Positions 20,630 through 30,857 of a stretch of DNA of 64,000 nt are shown here, one piece after another. A program made the translations under genes and the position numbers. This DNA comes from Glandiceps talaboti. Taxonomy: Eukaryota; Hemichordata; Enteropneusta; Spengelidae. Within the stretch, counting starts at the first letter, position 1. Each line of letters opens with the position of its first letter. Below the pieces are notes generated by a model. That model was not told the DNA's origin. It was given only the letters and a program-made list of their open reading frames with translations, and searched no databases. The DNA is taken from contig NC_135567.1 in NCBI RefSeq assembly GCF_964340395.1, positions 7,975,158 to 8,039,157 on the forward strand, in the 5' to 3' direction.

Positions 20630-21550
20630 GCAGAGACAACAAAGTGCACTTACAGTTCACAATGAACAGCTTACCTGTGTTTTTATTTGTACTTTGGTAT
20701 CCAGCCAATGCCATGCAGTCAACTTAATGTGTGCCATTATGCAGTGTTCCTACCTTAAAGCAAACTGGTACACCAGGATACTTTAATATTATCAGATTAC
20801 TACACACCGAGGCTGGTTTACCCAACCCACTGGAAGACAACTGACTCCTTGATATTGTGAAACGTGGCATCTCACGTGGTAATGGATCACCACCAAAGCA
20901 AAAACTCCCTATAACACCCACAATTTTATTAGACATTCATATACAGTTGGATTTAATCATTCCGTTCAATGCAACCTTCTAGTCAGTCTGCCTAGTAGCC
21001 TTCTTCACATTCACAAGAAAGTCTACACTGTTACAACAAATGGCCTAACTACCAGCAGATGATAAATATCTGCACAGGTCGGACATCTAATTATATACAG
21101 ACTATGCTATCTTAAGCATAAGACATACCAAGATGATTCAGTACAGACAATGTGTATTACAATTGTCATTACATGCTATTCCTAATTCTTTTCTTTGTCC
21201 AATTGCATCCATTAAACACATACTCCATCTCTGCCCTTCAATCAAAACAACCAGCCATTTGTTCTCATATGGTTACTCAAAACAGTGATTTCAAAACCCT
21301 CAGTTAACACTAACCCACACAAATTTCACTAAATCATTAAAAGTGGAACTAATTAGTTGTGGATACAAGTCATTACAGTACTCAGGTCATTCTTTCCATA
21401 GAAGTGGAGCCACTTTTACATTTAGGGATACCATCAATTTTTATCAAGCATCAAGGTGACTGGCGATCCAATGCCTTTGAACTTTATACAATTGCTAACA
21501 ATGACACTAAGCTTAAGGTCACAAAATCCTTTGCATTGGCGTTATCTTAA
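20630..21550 (+). pseudogene. Tyrosine recombinase, decayed
   Basis: Reading across frameshifts, the plus strand shows IIRLLHTEAGLPNPLEDN (about 20785-20840), then RGISRGNGSPPKQKLPITPT and VCLVAFFTFTRKSTLL (about 20985-21033, with the first catalytic Arg). IQYRQCVLQLSLHAIPNSFLCPI follows (about 21135-21205), then QYSGHSFHRSGATF and HQGDWRSNAFELY, in the order of a phage-integrase/XerD fold. The catalytic box HxxR is HSFH, a CGT-to-CAT type change, and the Gly after it is Ser. The candidate nucleophile Tyr (ELY) remains. A recombinase with the second Arg lost is inactive. The longest open remnant is 21359-21550. Confidence 0.6.
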
Positions 21551-22242
21551 TTATGACGTGGACAAGTAAAACTGCAATTTGTACATAGTGTTGGTTCACT
21601 GTGTCAATGTAGGGGATTTTCAGAATTGACCACATTTGCTGTTTGTAATATATAAATAAAAATTGACCCTTGACACCAACACTTGGCTGGTGCTATTTAT
21701 TATTTGTATTGTTAGCTGTTTGATAGTCATTTAAGTGTAATTATGATGAAAATATCCAGGCCATGCCCTTCCATATCAACTAATAGGCCAAACATGTGCT
21801 CACTTAATAACAAATATTAATGCTTTGACGTTGAATATTGCAAATTCTATTGTTTATATATGTAGATATGAGGAGCTCAAAATTGGATTCATTTCAACCA
21901 TAAAGTCTATGTAACACAAAAAATAAACTTGTCTTTACCGGCTTTGGGTCTAACCAAGGTTTCTCCAGATAATCCAACATCATATTTAACCATGGTCAAA
22001 CATGTTCATCCGTGATCCCCCAAAAATTCAGCTATGCCTTATACACCACGGTGGACCATGATTGACTGTGGTTTTGCATCATGGAATTTTGACAGTGAAT
22101 GACATGGTGCCAATTACCAAGCATGGTCAACCATGGTTACTACCAAAGTCAGAACACGGTCAACCATGGTAATTGACCATAGTGAACCAAGTTCTAACCA
22201 TAGTTAACCATGTTGTAGAAAGCAGGGAATTGATAGACTTAC
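21551..22242. other. Intron-like sequence with an ACCATGGT word cluster
   Basis: No genes. From about 21985 to 22216 the palindromic word ACCATGGT and variants (GGTCAACCATGG, ACCACGGTGGACC, AACCATAGTTAACCATG) recur at irregular spacing. If exons C and B are joined this lies in their common intron. Confidence 0.45.
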
Positions 22243-22332
22243 CCAAGATTCATTTGTATCATTCACACCATAACCATTCTCCAAGCAGGATTTTACCTTC
22301 TCTATATTTCCACTCCCAGCAGCAATGAGAAA
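22243..22332 (-). CDS. Ankyrin-repeat exon C
   Basis: On the minus strand the exon lies between the acceptor TTTTATATTAG (above 22332) and the donor TGG|GTAAGT. It encodes 30 residues, FLIAAGSGNIEKVKSCLENG followed by YGVNDTNESW. The AA..GNIEKVK.CLENG...ND pattern is that of a first ankyrin repeat (helices without the leading TPLH turn). Its end flows into exon B (TNESW then ANKTSLHYAA). Both boundaries are phase 0. The gene's upstream exons should be at higher coordinates on this strand. Confidence 0.6.
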
Positions 22333-22476
22333 CTAATATAAAACAAACATATGTAATGTTTAGACTAATTTACACCATTTTTACAAATTATGTCAAAATG
22401 AAATCAAAAAGTTGCTTCCTGTAAACACAGTGTTAATAATATCTCAATATTTCCTTTTAGATGACAGTGAATATGT

Positions 22477-22820
22477 ATGTCAACAACTTACAGTAAATAT
22501 TAATACCTAAGGTAATTTACCTATTATGTCAATAACTTACAGTAAATATGAATACATAAGGTAATTACCTATTATGTCAATAACTTACAGTAAATATGAA
22601 TACATAAGATAATTACCTATTATGTCAATAACTTACAGTAAATATGAATACATAATGTAATTACCTATTATGTTAATAACTTACAGTAAATATGAATACA
22701 TAAGGTAATTACCTATTATGTCAATAAATTACAGTAAATATGAATACATAAGGTAATTACCTATTATGTCAATAAATTACAGTAAACATTAATACATAAG
22801 GCGATTACCTATTATGTCAT
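22477..22820. repeat. 48-bp tandem repeat, 7 copies
   Basis: Period 48 bp: TATGTCAATAACTTACAG followed by TAAATATGAATACATAAGG and TAATTACCTAT. Copies begin near 22477, 22525, 22573, 22621, 22669, 22717 and 22765, with a partial at 22813. GGTAATTACC inside each unit is a perfect palindrome. It abuts the left end of the palindromic transposon. Confidence 0.9.
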
Positions 22821-22914
22821 ATTGTATGAGGTGAGATTAGTGCCAAAACACTTGTCTTAACATTATTTTAAGTTAACATTTTCATTTTATTCTCCCATTT
22901 TGTCTCCATTTTTA

Positions 22915-23740
22915 TCTAATTAGTAATTGTGTTCACATTTTTATTTCAACCTCTTATTTTGTTTGCATTTTTATCTCATTGTGTTTGCATTTTTTTTTCA
23001 TTTTTATCTCATTTTGTTCACATTTTTATTTCAACCTCTCATTGTGTTTGCATTTTTATTTAATTGTGTTCACATTTTTTTTCATTTTTATCTCATTTTG
23101 TTCACATTTTTATTCCAACCTCTCATTTTGTTCACATTTTTATTCCAACATTTCATTGTTTGCATTTTTATCTCATTGTGTTTGCATTTTTATTTCAACC
23201 TCTCATTTTGTTTGCATTTTTATTCCAACATTTCATTGTGTTTGCATTTTTATCTCATTTTGTTCACATTTTTATTCCAACATCTCATTGTGTTTGCATT
23301 TTTAATTCAACCTCTCATTTTGTTTGCATTTTTATCTCATTGTGTTTGCATTATTATTTCAACCTCTCATTTTGTTTGCATTTTTATCTCATTTTGTTCA
23401 CATTTTTATTCCAACATCTCATTGTGTTTGCATTTTTATCTCATTGTGTTTGCATTTTTATTTCAACCTCTCATTTTGTTTGCATTTTTATCACATTTTG
23501 TTCACATTTTTATTCCAACATCTCATTATTTGCATTTTTATCTCATTGTGTTCGCATTTTTATTTCAACCTCTCATTTTGTTTGCATTTTTATCTAATTG
23601 TGTTCACATTTTTATTTCAATCTCTCATTTTGTTTGCATTTTTATCTCATTGTGTTTGCATTTTTATTTCAACCTCTCATTTCGTTTGCATTTTAATCTA
23701 ATTGTGTTCACATTTTTATTATTATTATTATCATTATTAT
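22915..23740. repeat. T-rich minisatellite in the left inverted end
   Basis: Units of about 26-54 bp alternate CATTTTTATCTCATT, GTGTTTGC or GTTCACATTTTTAT, and TTCAACCTCTCATTTT. They end in an ATT trinucleotide run (23718-23742). All three forward frames look open (Phe/His/Cys-rich) because TAA/TAG/TGA are rare in this word set. None is a real protein. Confidence 0.85.
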
Positions 23741-24189
23741 TATTTTAATGTTGCATAAGTATACTTTAAGGCCTCCTTTACACAAAATGGCTGGTACAAA
23801 TGGTTTGACATGGGCTAATGAATTGCTAGCAATTACTGATTCCCTTCGATTGTCATCCCAAGTTGGATCATTAGTCCTAGAACATGAAGAAACAACTGTG
23901 TTCTCAACAACACCCAATCATCGGGTAGAATGTTCGATTGAACTGAATACTCCAAAATATGTCCATGGAAACAACATAATATATCCATATGCCTATAATA
24001 GCCATAGCCATAGTATGATAAGTGAAACTGTGACTGATGAAGAGACCCTATAGTTGGTTTCAAAATGTTCATCTAGAAGGATCAACTATTAAGCTTACCG
24101 AACATATCGCTAAAAGTTTCCCTACACAACCAACCCAAAATTGTAAGGGTTCCAACCTGTACATAGCAACCACACGGCTGGTTAACTCT

Positions 24190-24925
24190 AACCAAAATAC
24201 CATACAACCTGGATGAATTTTGTCCATGTTCGGAGCCCCATCCCCCTCTCATACATAGCTGTAGAACATTTTATAACCTCAACTTTTCTTGAACCTCGAG
24301 ATGTTTGGCAAATTTCTACACCATCTGCATTTTCGATTTTGGGATATGCAGCACTCAAAAACTCAATCACCTCCAAGCCATTTAAATTTACAGGCATGTG
24401 TAATTTTTTTCTCACCAAGGCCAGCTTTCACCAATTCCCTCTTTTCCTGCAAAGTAGGAACCCAATCCTAACGCGACCCAAACGTGTGGCCAAGTTGGAC
24501 GCCCGGCTGGTCGACTCCATGAGCGGGATGCAGATGCAGTGCCCTCACAGACCTGCCATGACGAGGACAACTCCTAGAACGAAAACACCTACTCGATCAA
24601 CTCACTCCTCAGCACTTGTGTCTCCGTTGTTGGAGTAGCTGTAGTCATAATCTGGGCACGGGTTGGCGGTGTCTATAGAGCTTGGCATGATTGGACATTG
24701 CGTGGAGAGTCCCCAACATGCCCGACGCTCGATTGTGATTGAGAGATGGTGGGTGATGTGATCAAAGGGGGGAGCAGCGTTCTTCCTCCGGATAGAGCTT
24801 GTCTAAGCAAGCTGCTGGCCTCATTCAGTGCCTGACATGCCTCAGATATCATGGCACTGTTCAGAGAAGCGAATCTGTCTGTACTAGAAGTATTGGAGTG
24901 GCCGCTGCCCCACTTCTACGATGAC
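24190..24925 (-). pseudogene. Broken minus-strand gene in the palindromic transposon
   Basis: On the minus strand from about 24870 the frame reads NSAMISEACQALNEASSLLR and GGRTLLPPLITSPTISQSQSS. It is then broken by stops and shifts. From about 24450 it reads RELVKAGLGEKK and, after a slip in an A run, LHMPVNLNGLEVIEFLSAAY, PKIENADGVEICQTSRGSRK and VEVIKC. The second block recalls a module of large uncharacterised invertebrate and fish proteins (ELV..GLG.K.I ... YPKL..AGGFEL.R...), some of which end in a HECT ubiquitin-ligase domain. That is recalled and not tested. It may be transposon cargo or part of a transposase. Confidence 0.35.
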
Positions 24926-25344
24926 CAGACGATATTTTCAACCACAGAAACATGTGCCCTTTAACTTAGTACTTTATTATCACAGATGATTGAAAGTTTC
25001 ACGAAAGCGTGACACTGAACAAAGAGTCCAGTCACCTTTAAGTACAGGTGTCAAAAACTTCCTAAATCTGTCCAACGAATTAAAACGATAGCGAAAGTAT
25101 TTATTTTGGGTAAAATTTAAGAATTTCACACTGACAGGAAAGCCAACTCTAGGCTAGGGAGATACATAAATTATGATAATGAGATAGATAATAAAAATAT
25201 GAACACAATGACAACCAAATAAAAATGTGAACACAATTAGATAAAAATGCAAACAAAATGAGAGGTTGAAATAAAAATGTGAACACAATTAGATAAAAAT
25301 GGAGACAAAATGGGAGAATAAAATGAAAATGTAAACTAAAAAAA

Positions 25345-26776
25345 ATACCGCCAATGGCGTTGTAGCACAACTGTACAGTTTCTAATAGTTTATCCATATG
25401 CTAGTCCATGCTAACAATAAGTGGTCATTTGTTGAATAACTATCCAGTTGCCTATCCAACCATGTTGCTATCTTTACGATATATGCTATCATTTGGCTGT
25501 TGCTATGGGCGTGGTCATGTTGTTAGATATATTTGCATACATTTTTGTATGTTTTTGTTCACTTGTGTATGAATTCCTGATATTATCTTTGCAATATTCG
25601 TGATTATTTGGCTGTTGCTATGGCGTGGTCTTGTTGCTAGGCATATTTACATACATTTTTTGAATGTTTATTCAATTGTCTATTAATCACTTGTTATCTT
25701 TGCAATATATGTCATCATTTGGCTGTTGCTATGGGTGTGGTCTTGTTGCTAGGCACATTTGCATACATTTTTTTGAATGTTTGTTCATATGTCTTTCTAT
25801 TCCTGTTGTTATCTTTGCAATATAGGTGATTATTTGGCTGTTGCTATGGGCGTGGTCATGTTGCTAGGCAAATTTACATACATTTTTTGAATGTTTATTT
25901 ATTTGTCTTTCTATTCCTGTTGTTATCTTTGCAATATACGTGATTATTTAACTGTTGCTATGGGCGTGGTCATGTTGCTAGGCAAATTTACATACATTTT
26001 TTGAATGTTTATTCAATTGTCTATTAATTCCTGTTGTTATCTTTGTGAAATACACGACCGTTTGGCTGTTGCTATGGGCGTGGTCATGGTTGCTAGGGTA
26101 TTTGCAAACATTTTTTGAATGTTTACTCATTTGCCTACCAGATGATGTTGTTATTTGACCAAAATATACTGCCATTTGGTTGTTGCTAAGGGTGTGTTCA
26201 TGGTCGCTAGGGCCAATTTTGTCAAAATGGTTTGAAGAAAATCTGCATAATTACACTTTCAGAAACATCTGACCAAGTTTCAGACTCATTGACCAAGTAC
26301 TTTTTGAGATATAAGTTTTTGACCAAAAATGAACATTTTTACATCTAATTTGCATATCACTCATGGAATCATTGTATGTTTAATATTTCTTTGTCCATAC
26401 ATCCCTAGATACATTCCCATTAAATTTCAGCCCAATCTGCTCAGTACTTTTGGAATTATAGATTTTTAACCTAAAAGACACATTTTTAGCCCCAATTTGC
26501 ATATCACTGATGGAATCATCATGTCATGAACAAATCTTACTTTACACCCCCTTAAGAATGTTCCCATCAAATTTCGCACCAATCTGCCCAGTAGTTTCTG
26601 AGTTTAAGTTTTTTGACCAAAAACCACATTTTTTGACCCAAATCACACACCTGTGATGCGATCATTTTGATTTGAACAATTTCCCAACTAGACACCCAAG
26701 GTAATGGACCCACCAAATATAATGGCAATCGGTTCAGCGGTTTTTGACTTTAAGTTGTTTACACACACACACACAT

Positions 26777-26843
<67 letters not shown>

Positions 26844-26887
26844 CAGACGCCGGGCGATCCCTATAGCACTACTGAACCTCAGTTCAG
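25345..26887. mobile_element. E1 copy d (full length)
   Basis: The left end is TACCGCCAATGGCGTTG then TAGCACAACTGTA. The right end is ACTGAACCTCAGTTCAGTTG then TGCTA. It has the same six or seven subrepeats of about 114 bp, three downstream blocks, CA microsatellite (26760-26846) and GACGCCGGGCGATCCCTATA as copy a. Comparison with the uninterrupted left arm (TTAACTTAAAATAATGTTAA near 22868) shows the target was an A/T-rich TTAAAATAA site. No clean duplication can be read. Confidence 0.8.
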
Positions 26888-26933
26888 TTGTGCTAATAAT
26901 GTTAAGACAAGTGTTTTGGCATTAATCTCACCT

Positions 26934-27326
26934 CATAGTAGTGTCCATGGTAGTTTAGTACCTACATTTGGGTTTCTTTGTATAGTTCAGTGGTACATTG
27001 CAAATTCTATATCAATTATTTGATTGTTAATTGGATCACATTATTACATGAGCACAAGACACAGTGTGATCTGAAGGAAGCCATCACAGGTGAAATACAT
27101 TAAAGTGAAATGTTAGATGTCAGACTGACAAAGGAATCTTTGTCTTTGCGTTAACACTGTTACTGTATTAAAATGAGCCATTTTAGCTCTATGTTGTGAA
27201 TGTATTTCGGTAGTTAATTTGTATAATCCTTTTATAGTGGAAATAAGTGGAATTAACAAACTATAGTAAAAACCTAAATTAGATTTTGTCAAAGCTTTAC
27301 AATGCCGTCGATTGATATTTGAAAAA
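26934..27326. other. Non-coding
   Basis: No reading frame or repeat of note. Confidence 0.35.
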
Positions 27327-27671
27327 TGTTGTGCCAATGGCGTTGTACCACAACTGTACAGATTTTAAAAATGTTTTGCACATGGATACAGTATAGGTAT
27401 TGATTTTTACCCCTAATTTGCATATCACTGATGGGATCATCATGTCGTGAACACTTCTTAATTTAAACACCCTTAAGAATGTTCCCTTCAAATTTCACAC
27501 CGATCTGCCCAGTAGTTTTTGTTTTTTGACAAAAAATAACATTTTTTTATCCAAATCATACACCGGTGGTAAGATCATTCTCATCTGAACAATTTCCCAA
27601 CTATACACCCAAGTAAATACACCCAGTGGATTTTGACTTTAAGTTGTTCACACACATCCACACACATCCAC

Positions 27672-27706
<35 letters not shown>

Positions 27707-27884
27707 CTTGGTGATGCCTATAGCACTACTGAACCTTATCAGTTCAGTTGTGCTAAAAAACATACATTCTCATAGCTTTTGACTTTAAGTTGTTCACACA
27801 CACATCAACACACACACACACACACACACACACATTCCTTGATGCCTATAGCACTACTAAACCTAGTTCAGTTGTGCTAAAAAA
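27327..27884. mobile_element. E1 copy e, internally deleted with a duplicated tail
   Basis: The left end (GCCAATGGCGTTGTACCACAAC) joins directly to the last two E1 blocks and a tail with CAGA repeats, ending CAGTTCAGTTGTGCTAAAAA at 27756. A second tail follows (27776-27884: TTTGACTTTAAGTTGTTCAC, CA repeat, CACTACTAAACC, GTTCAGTTGTGCTAAAAAAA). The 114-bp subrepeats are missing. Confidence 0.75.
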
Positions 27885-28527
27885 ACATACATCATCAGCT
27901 TACCCCCCCCCCCCCTCCCACCCACACCAACATTTGAAATCATACAGAGATCACTTCCATCATGCAGTCTCCAGCATTATGAATTCTACTTGTATCCAGC
28001 CCTATTTGAGTGGATACCACACAAACTGTATCCATATCCTGTACTGGAACACAATATCCAGTAGTGTATTCCACGTTGAATTCTGGTGGAAATTGCACTG
28101 GAATTATTTAGGCTAGCTTCTATAACTGTATTCTGATGTTCCATCTCTATTGGAATACACTGCCTTTATTGTACATGGATTCTGGTAGTCTCCATTATGT
28201 ATTGTGAAGAATTCTACTGGATACTACCAGTATCCGTAATAGTATAAACCTCAATACACTATGTATGTATACTGGGCCAATTCACAAAGTGTAAGAATGA
28301 ACAAATTTGAGACCTTGACCTTTGACCTTGAGGGTCAAGCATTAAATCAAGCCAATTTGTCTATCACAGACACATTGTATTTTCTGAGGGTTGTGTCTTC
28401 AACGAAGACTAAAAGATAGTTTGCATTGGATAATATGGGGGTAGACACTTGAATGGGCTCTTTATTAGTTTTGAGTTATGCAGAAAATAGTGATTTTTAA
28501 TTATCAATATTGTTGCCACTCAGTAAA
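27885..28527. other. Non-coding; C13 tract and irregular TACTGGA words
   Basis: C13 at 27903-27915. Between about 27985 and 28275, words such as CCAGTAGTGTATTCC, TGGAATACAC, ACTGGATACTACCAGTATCC recur on both strands without a fixed period. No gene was recognised. Confidence 0.4.
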
Positions 28528-28724
28528 AGTGATATGAGCTCCAAAAATAATGATTGTGTATAGTTCTTTTCTTCAAGATTACTTGTGAACATGCTTTAAA
28601 AGAAATTGGCAATATGTAAATACCTAAATGTGTATATGATAGGCAGGACTTGTCTTGACTTTGATAATTGACCCTGAAGGTGATTGCGATAAATGAATTG
28701 GCTTTTTAATTAAGATAGTCCTAA

Positions 28725-28998
28725 CATTAACAATACCATTGTGATACTATCATAGGCCATTAACAATACCATTGTGATACTATCATAGGCCATTAACAAT
28801 ACCATTGTGATACTATCATAGGCCATTAACAATACCATTGTGATACTATCATAGGCCATTAACAATACCATTGTGATACTATCATAGGCCATTAACAATA
28901 CCATTGTGATACTATCATAGGCCATTAACAATACCATTGTGATACTATCATAGGCCATTAACAATACCATTGTGATACTATCATAGGCCATTAACAAT
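28725..28998. repeat. 33-bp tandem repeat, 8 identical copies
   Basis: The unit is CATTAACAATACCATTGTGA then TACTATCATAGGC, repeated eight times without a visible difference, then CATTAACAATATACTCATCG. The paralogous site at 18767 has one copy only (CATTAACAATATACTTATCG). Confidence 0.95.
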
Positions 28999-29172
28999 AT
29001 ACTCATCGGATTTAGCGCTATGGCAAGGTGGTCATCCTATGAAAACATGTGAGTATTTACCTTATCAAATAAAAAAGTTATAGTCAAACACATTAAATAA
29101 TAACACATTGGAATGGTTGTACATATCATATAATCGATAAATAAGATATTAGCTAATCAAAACTCAACCTAC

Positions 29173-29271
29173 TTCTCCAACTGCATCTATTTTGGCACCA
29201 GCTTCCAGCAACAATTTACAGATATCAAAATGTCCACTGTCAGCGGCATAATGTAGACTTGTCCTCTTGTC
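29173..29271 (-). CDS. Ankyrin-repeat exon A
   Basis: On the minus strand the exon lies between the acceptor TTTAATTACAG (above 29271) and the donor GAA|GTAGGT (29167-29172). It encodes exactly 33 residues, one full ankyrin repeat: DKRTSLHYAADSGHFDICKL followed by LLEAGAKIDAVGE. The consensus features (TSLHYAA, GH, DICKLLLEAGA) are intact and the exon is phase 0 on both sides. It is a paralogue of exon B (93 bp). It cannot be a clean neighbour of exon C, because C starts inside a repeat. Exon A may therefore belong to a preceding tandem copy of the gene, or other exons may lie between. Confidence 0.7.
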
Positions 29272-29364
29272 CTGTAATTAAATAATACAAAATATATTAC
29301 TCTTTCTGTTATAATAATGTATCATATCAATAATTACGATTGTAATCTTATTGTGTAAACAAAT

Positions 29365-29650
29365 AATACATTTTTTGAATGTTTATTCATTTGTCTATTA
29401 ATCCCTCTTGTTATCAGTGTGAAATACACCACTTTTTGGCTGTTGCTATGGGCGTGGTCATGGTTGCTAGGGATATTTGCATATATGTTTGAATGTTTAT
29501 TCAATTGCCTATTAATCCCTGTTATCATTACAACATCAATGATCATTTGGCTGTTGCCATGGGCGGGGTCTTGTTGCATACATTTTTCAACCGTTTGGCT
29601 GTTTCTAAGGGCGTGATCATGGTTGCTAGGGATATTTGGATACTGTCTAT
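29365..29650. mobile_element. E1 copy f, internal fragment
   Basis: Two and a half of the roughly 114-bp subrepeats (TTTTTGGCTGTTGCTATGGG at about 29431, ATTTGGCTGTTGCCATGGGC at about 29546) with no ends. Confidence 0.7.
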
Positions 29651-29730
29651 TAACTTCTATGCATCATAGCATGTATTTATTATTTTAGTTTAATTTAGTT
29701 TAGTTTAGTTCAGTTCAGTTCAGTAAAAAA

Positions 29731-30823
29731 ACAATATCGACAGTTTGTATACGACTGAGACGATAAATCCATTCCTACTTGGTATACATTGCATAGCACA
29801 CCATTTGGTGCTATGTACAAGTCAGGCCGCCGAGAAAGTGCCGTATCTGAGGAAATACCAACAAAGTCTCACTGATATATACTATCACTTTTTAAGATCA
29901 GCCGTACACACTGAAACAGTGAAATAAATACAAGTTATCCTCAACGATCCCTGTCTGAAATACCTGTCTGAAATACATAGAAGTTCATGAAGTACGGTGG
30001 TTCTCCTTCTACTCTGCCCTTGAAACTATATATCACACGTATGGATCGCTCGTTACATATTTCGAAGAACAAGCTGAGAAATTACCTACCGCAAAAGGTT
30101 TGGCAAAGACTATGCGTCAGTATGAATTCGTTGCTACAATGCACCTACTCATGGATGTAATTCCTGTCCTTACTCACCTCAGTATAGTATTTCAAGCATC
30201 AGACATTGATATAGCAATCGTACAAGCCTCACTACAAATTACGACTACGCAGTTAGAAGGATTAGTTACAGATAACGGAAAATTTCTCTCTGATCTTGAG
30301 AAAATGAAGGAAACTGACAAGTATGTCGTTTGTGGTCATGACATTAAAACAACACCTAATGTGGTAAAATACTTCGCTAACTTTAGGCGTGACTTTATTC
30401 AGAACATCCTAGAAAACCTAAGGCTGCTTTCACAAAAACTTGTTAGGGGGGGGGAGATTTTTTGTAAAACCCTAATTTTTTTTTCAAGTACCCCCCTGCC
30501 ATATTCCGAAATTTTTCAAGTACCCCCCCCCCCCCCCCCACCTACCAAAGCACCAAATATTTCAAGTACCCCCTACCCGAATAAATTTTTTTTTGGAATA
30601 CTCTTCCTGTGCGTTAACATTCCATACCAAGTACAAAACTGTACATAATACACTTAATCCCAACTTTGTCCATTTTATATATAATCAATTTGTATATTGT
30701 GTATATATATATATATATACACAAACACCAGTTAAAACAAAATGATGTTATGTTAACCAGTGCATTGCCGTTCCAAAAAAACATATACTTGTAAATAAAT
30801 TACACTTTGAATAACTCTTGTAA

Positions 30824-30857
<34 letters not shown>

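Larger units (their letters stand above)
19640..21550 (+). mobile_element. Degenerate tyrosine-recombinase element (DIRS/Crypton-type)
   Basis: Three pieces in order on the plus strand form one broken element. They are a gag-like N-terminal protein (19640-20260), a short Cys/His segment (20342-20420) and a tyrosine recombinase (about 20630-21550). Many frameshifts and stops interrupt them. A reverse transcriptase, expected between gag and recombinase in DIRS retrotransposons, is not seen in the roughly 250 bp available. The copy is therefore either internally deleted or from a Crypton-like lineage. No split direct repeats were identified. Confidence 0.55.
22844..26933. mobile_element. DNA transposon with long inverted ends, interrupted by E1
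   Basis: The left end reads TGAGGTGAGATTAGTGCC. The right end is its complement (GGCATTAATCTCACCTCA), and both are flanked by TA, as in a TA target duplication. The inverted ends continue through CAAAACACTTGTCTTAACAT into a minisatellite of the type TTTCAACCTCTCATTTTGTT / TGCATTTTTATCTAATTGTG. The left arm has about 800 bp of it (22915-23720). The right arm has only about 150 bp (25180-25330), inverted. An E1 copy (25345-26887) splits the right arm between the minisatellite and the terminal 45 bp. The core (23750-25140) carries a broken minus-strand gene. Family not assigned. Confidence 0.7.
28528..29364. repeat. Duplicated block around ankyrin exon A
   Basis: This block matches 18701-19145 along its length. 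Matching blocks are GAGCTCCAAAAATAATG at the left, CATTAACAATATACTCATCG then GCGCTATGGCAAGGTGGTC before the exon, the exon itself, and TATATTACTCTTTCTGT then GTATCATATCAATAATTAC after it. Differences are moderate in both exon and introns, so the duplication includes intronic DNA and is not very recent. Confidence 0.8.

Noticed and set aside
22927-23748. 273-codon Phe/His/Cys-rich ORF suggesting a membrane protein
   Set aside because: It is a translation of the T-rich minisatellite in a transposon arm, and all three frames are open.
24213-24638. 141-codon plus-strand ORF in the palindromic transposon
   Set aside because: The minus strand of the same interval shows the protein-like, recognisable pattern. 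The plus-strand frame is its shadow.
22243-29271. Direct splicing of ankyrin exon A to exon C
   Set aside because: Phases permit it, but exon C begins inside an ankyrin repeat, so the junction would lack the TPLH turn. Not claimed.
29690-29722. TTTAG/TTCAG repeat as an interstitial telomere
   Set aside because: The unit is a 5-base TTTAG/TTCAG run, not TTAGGG, and is only about 30 bp long.
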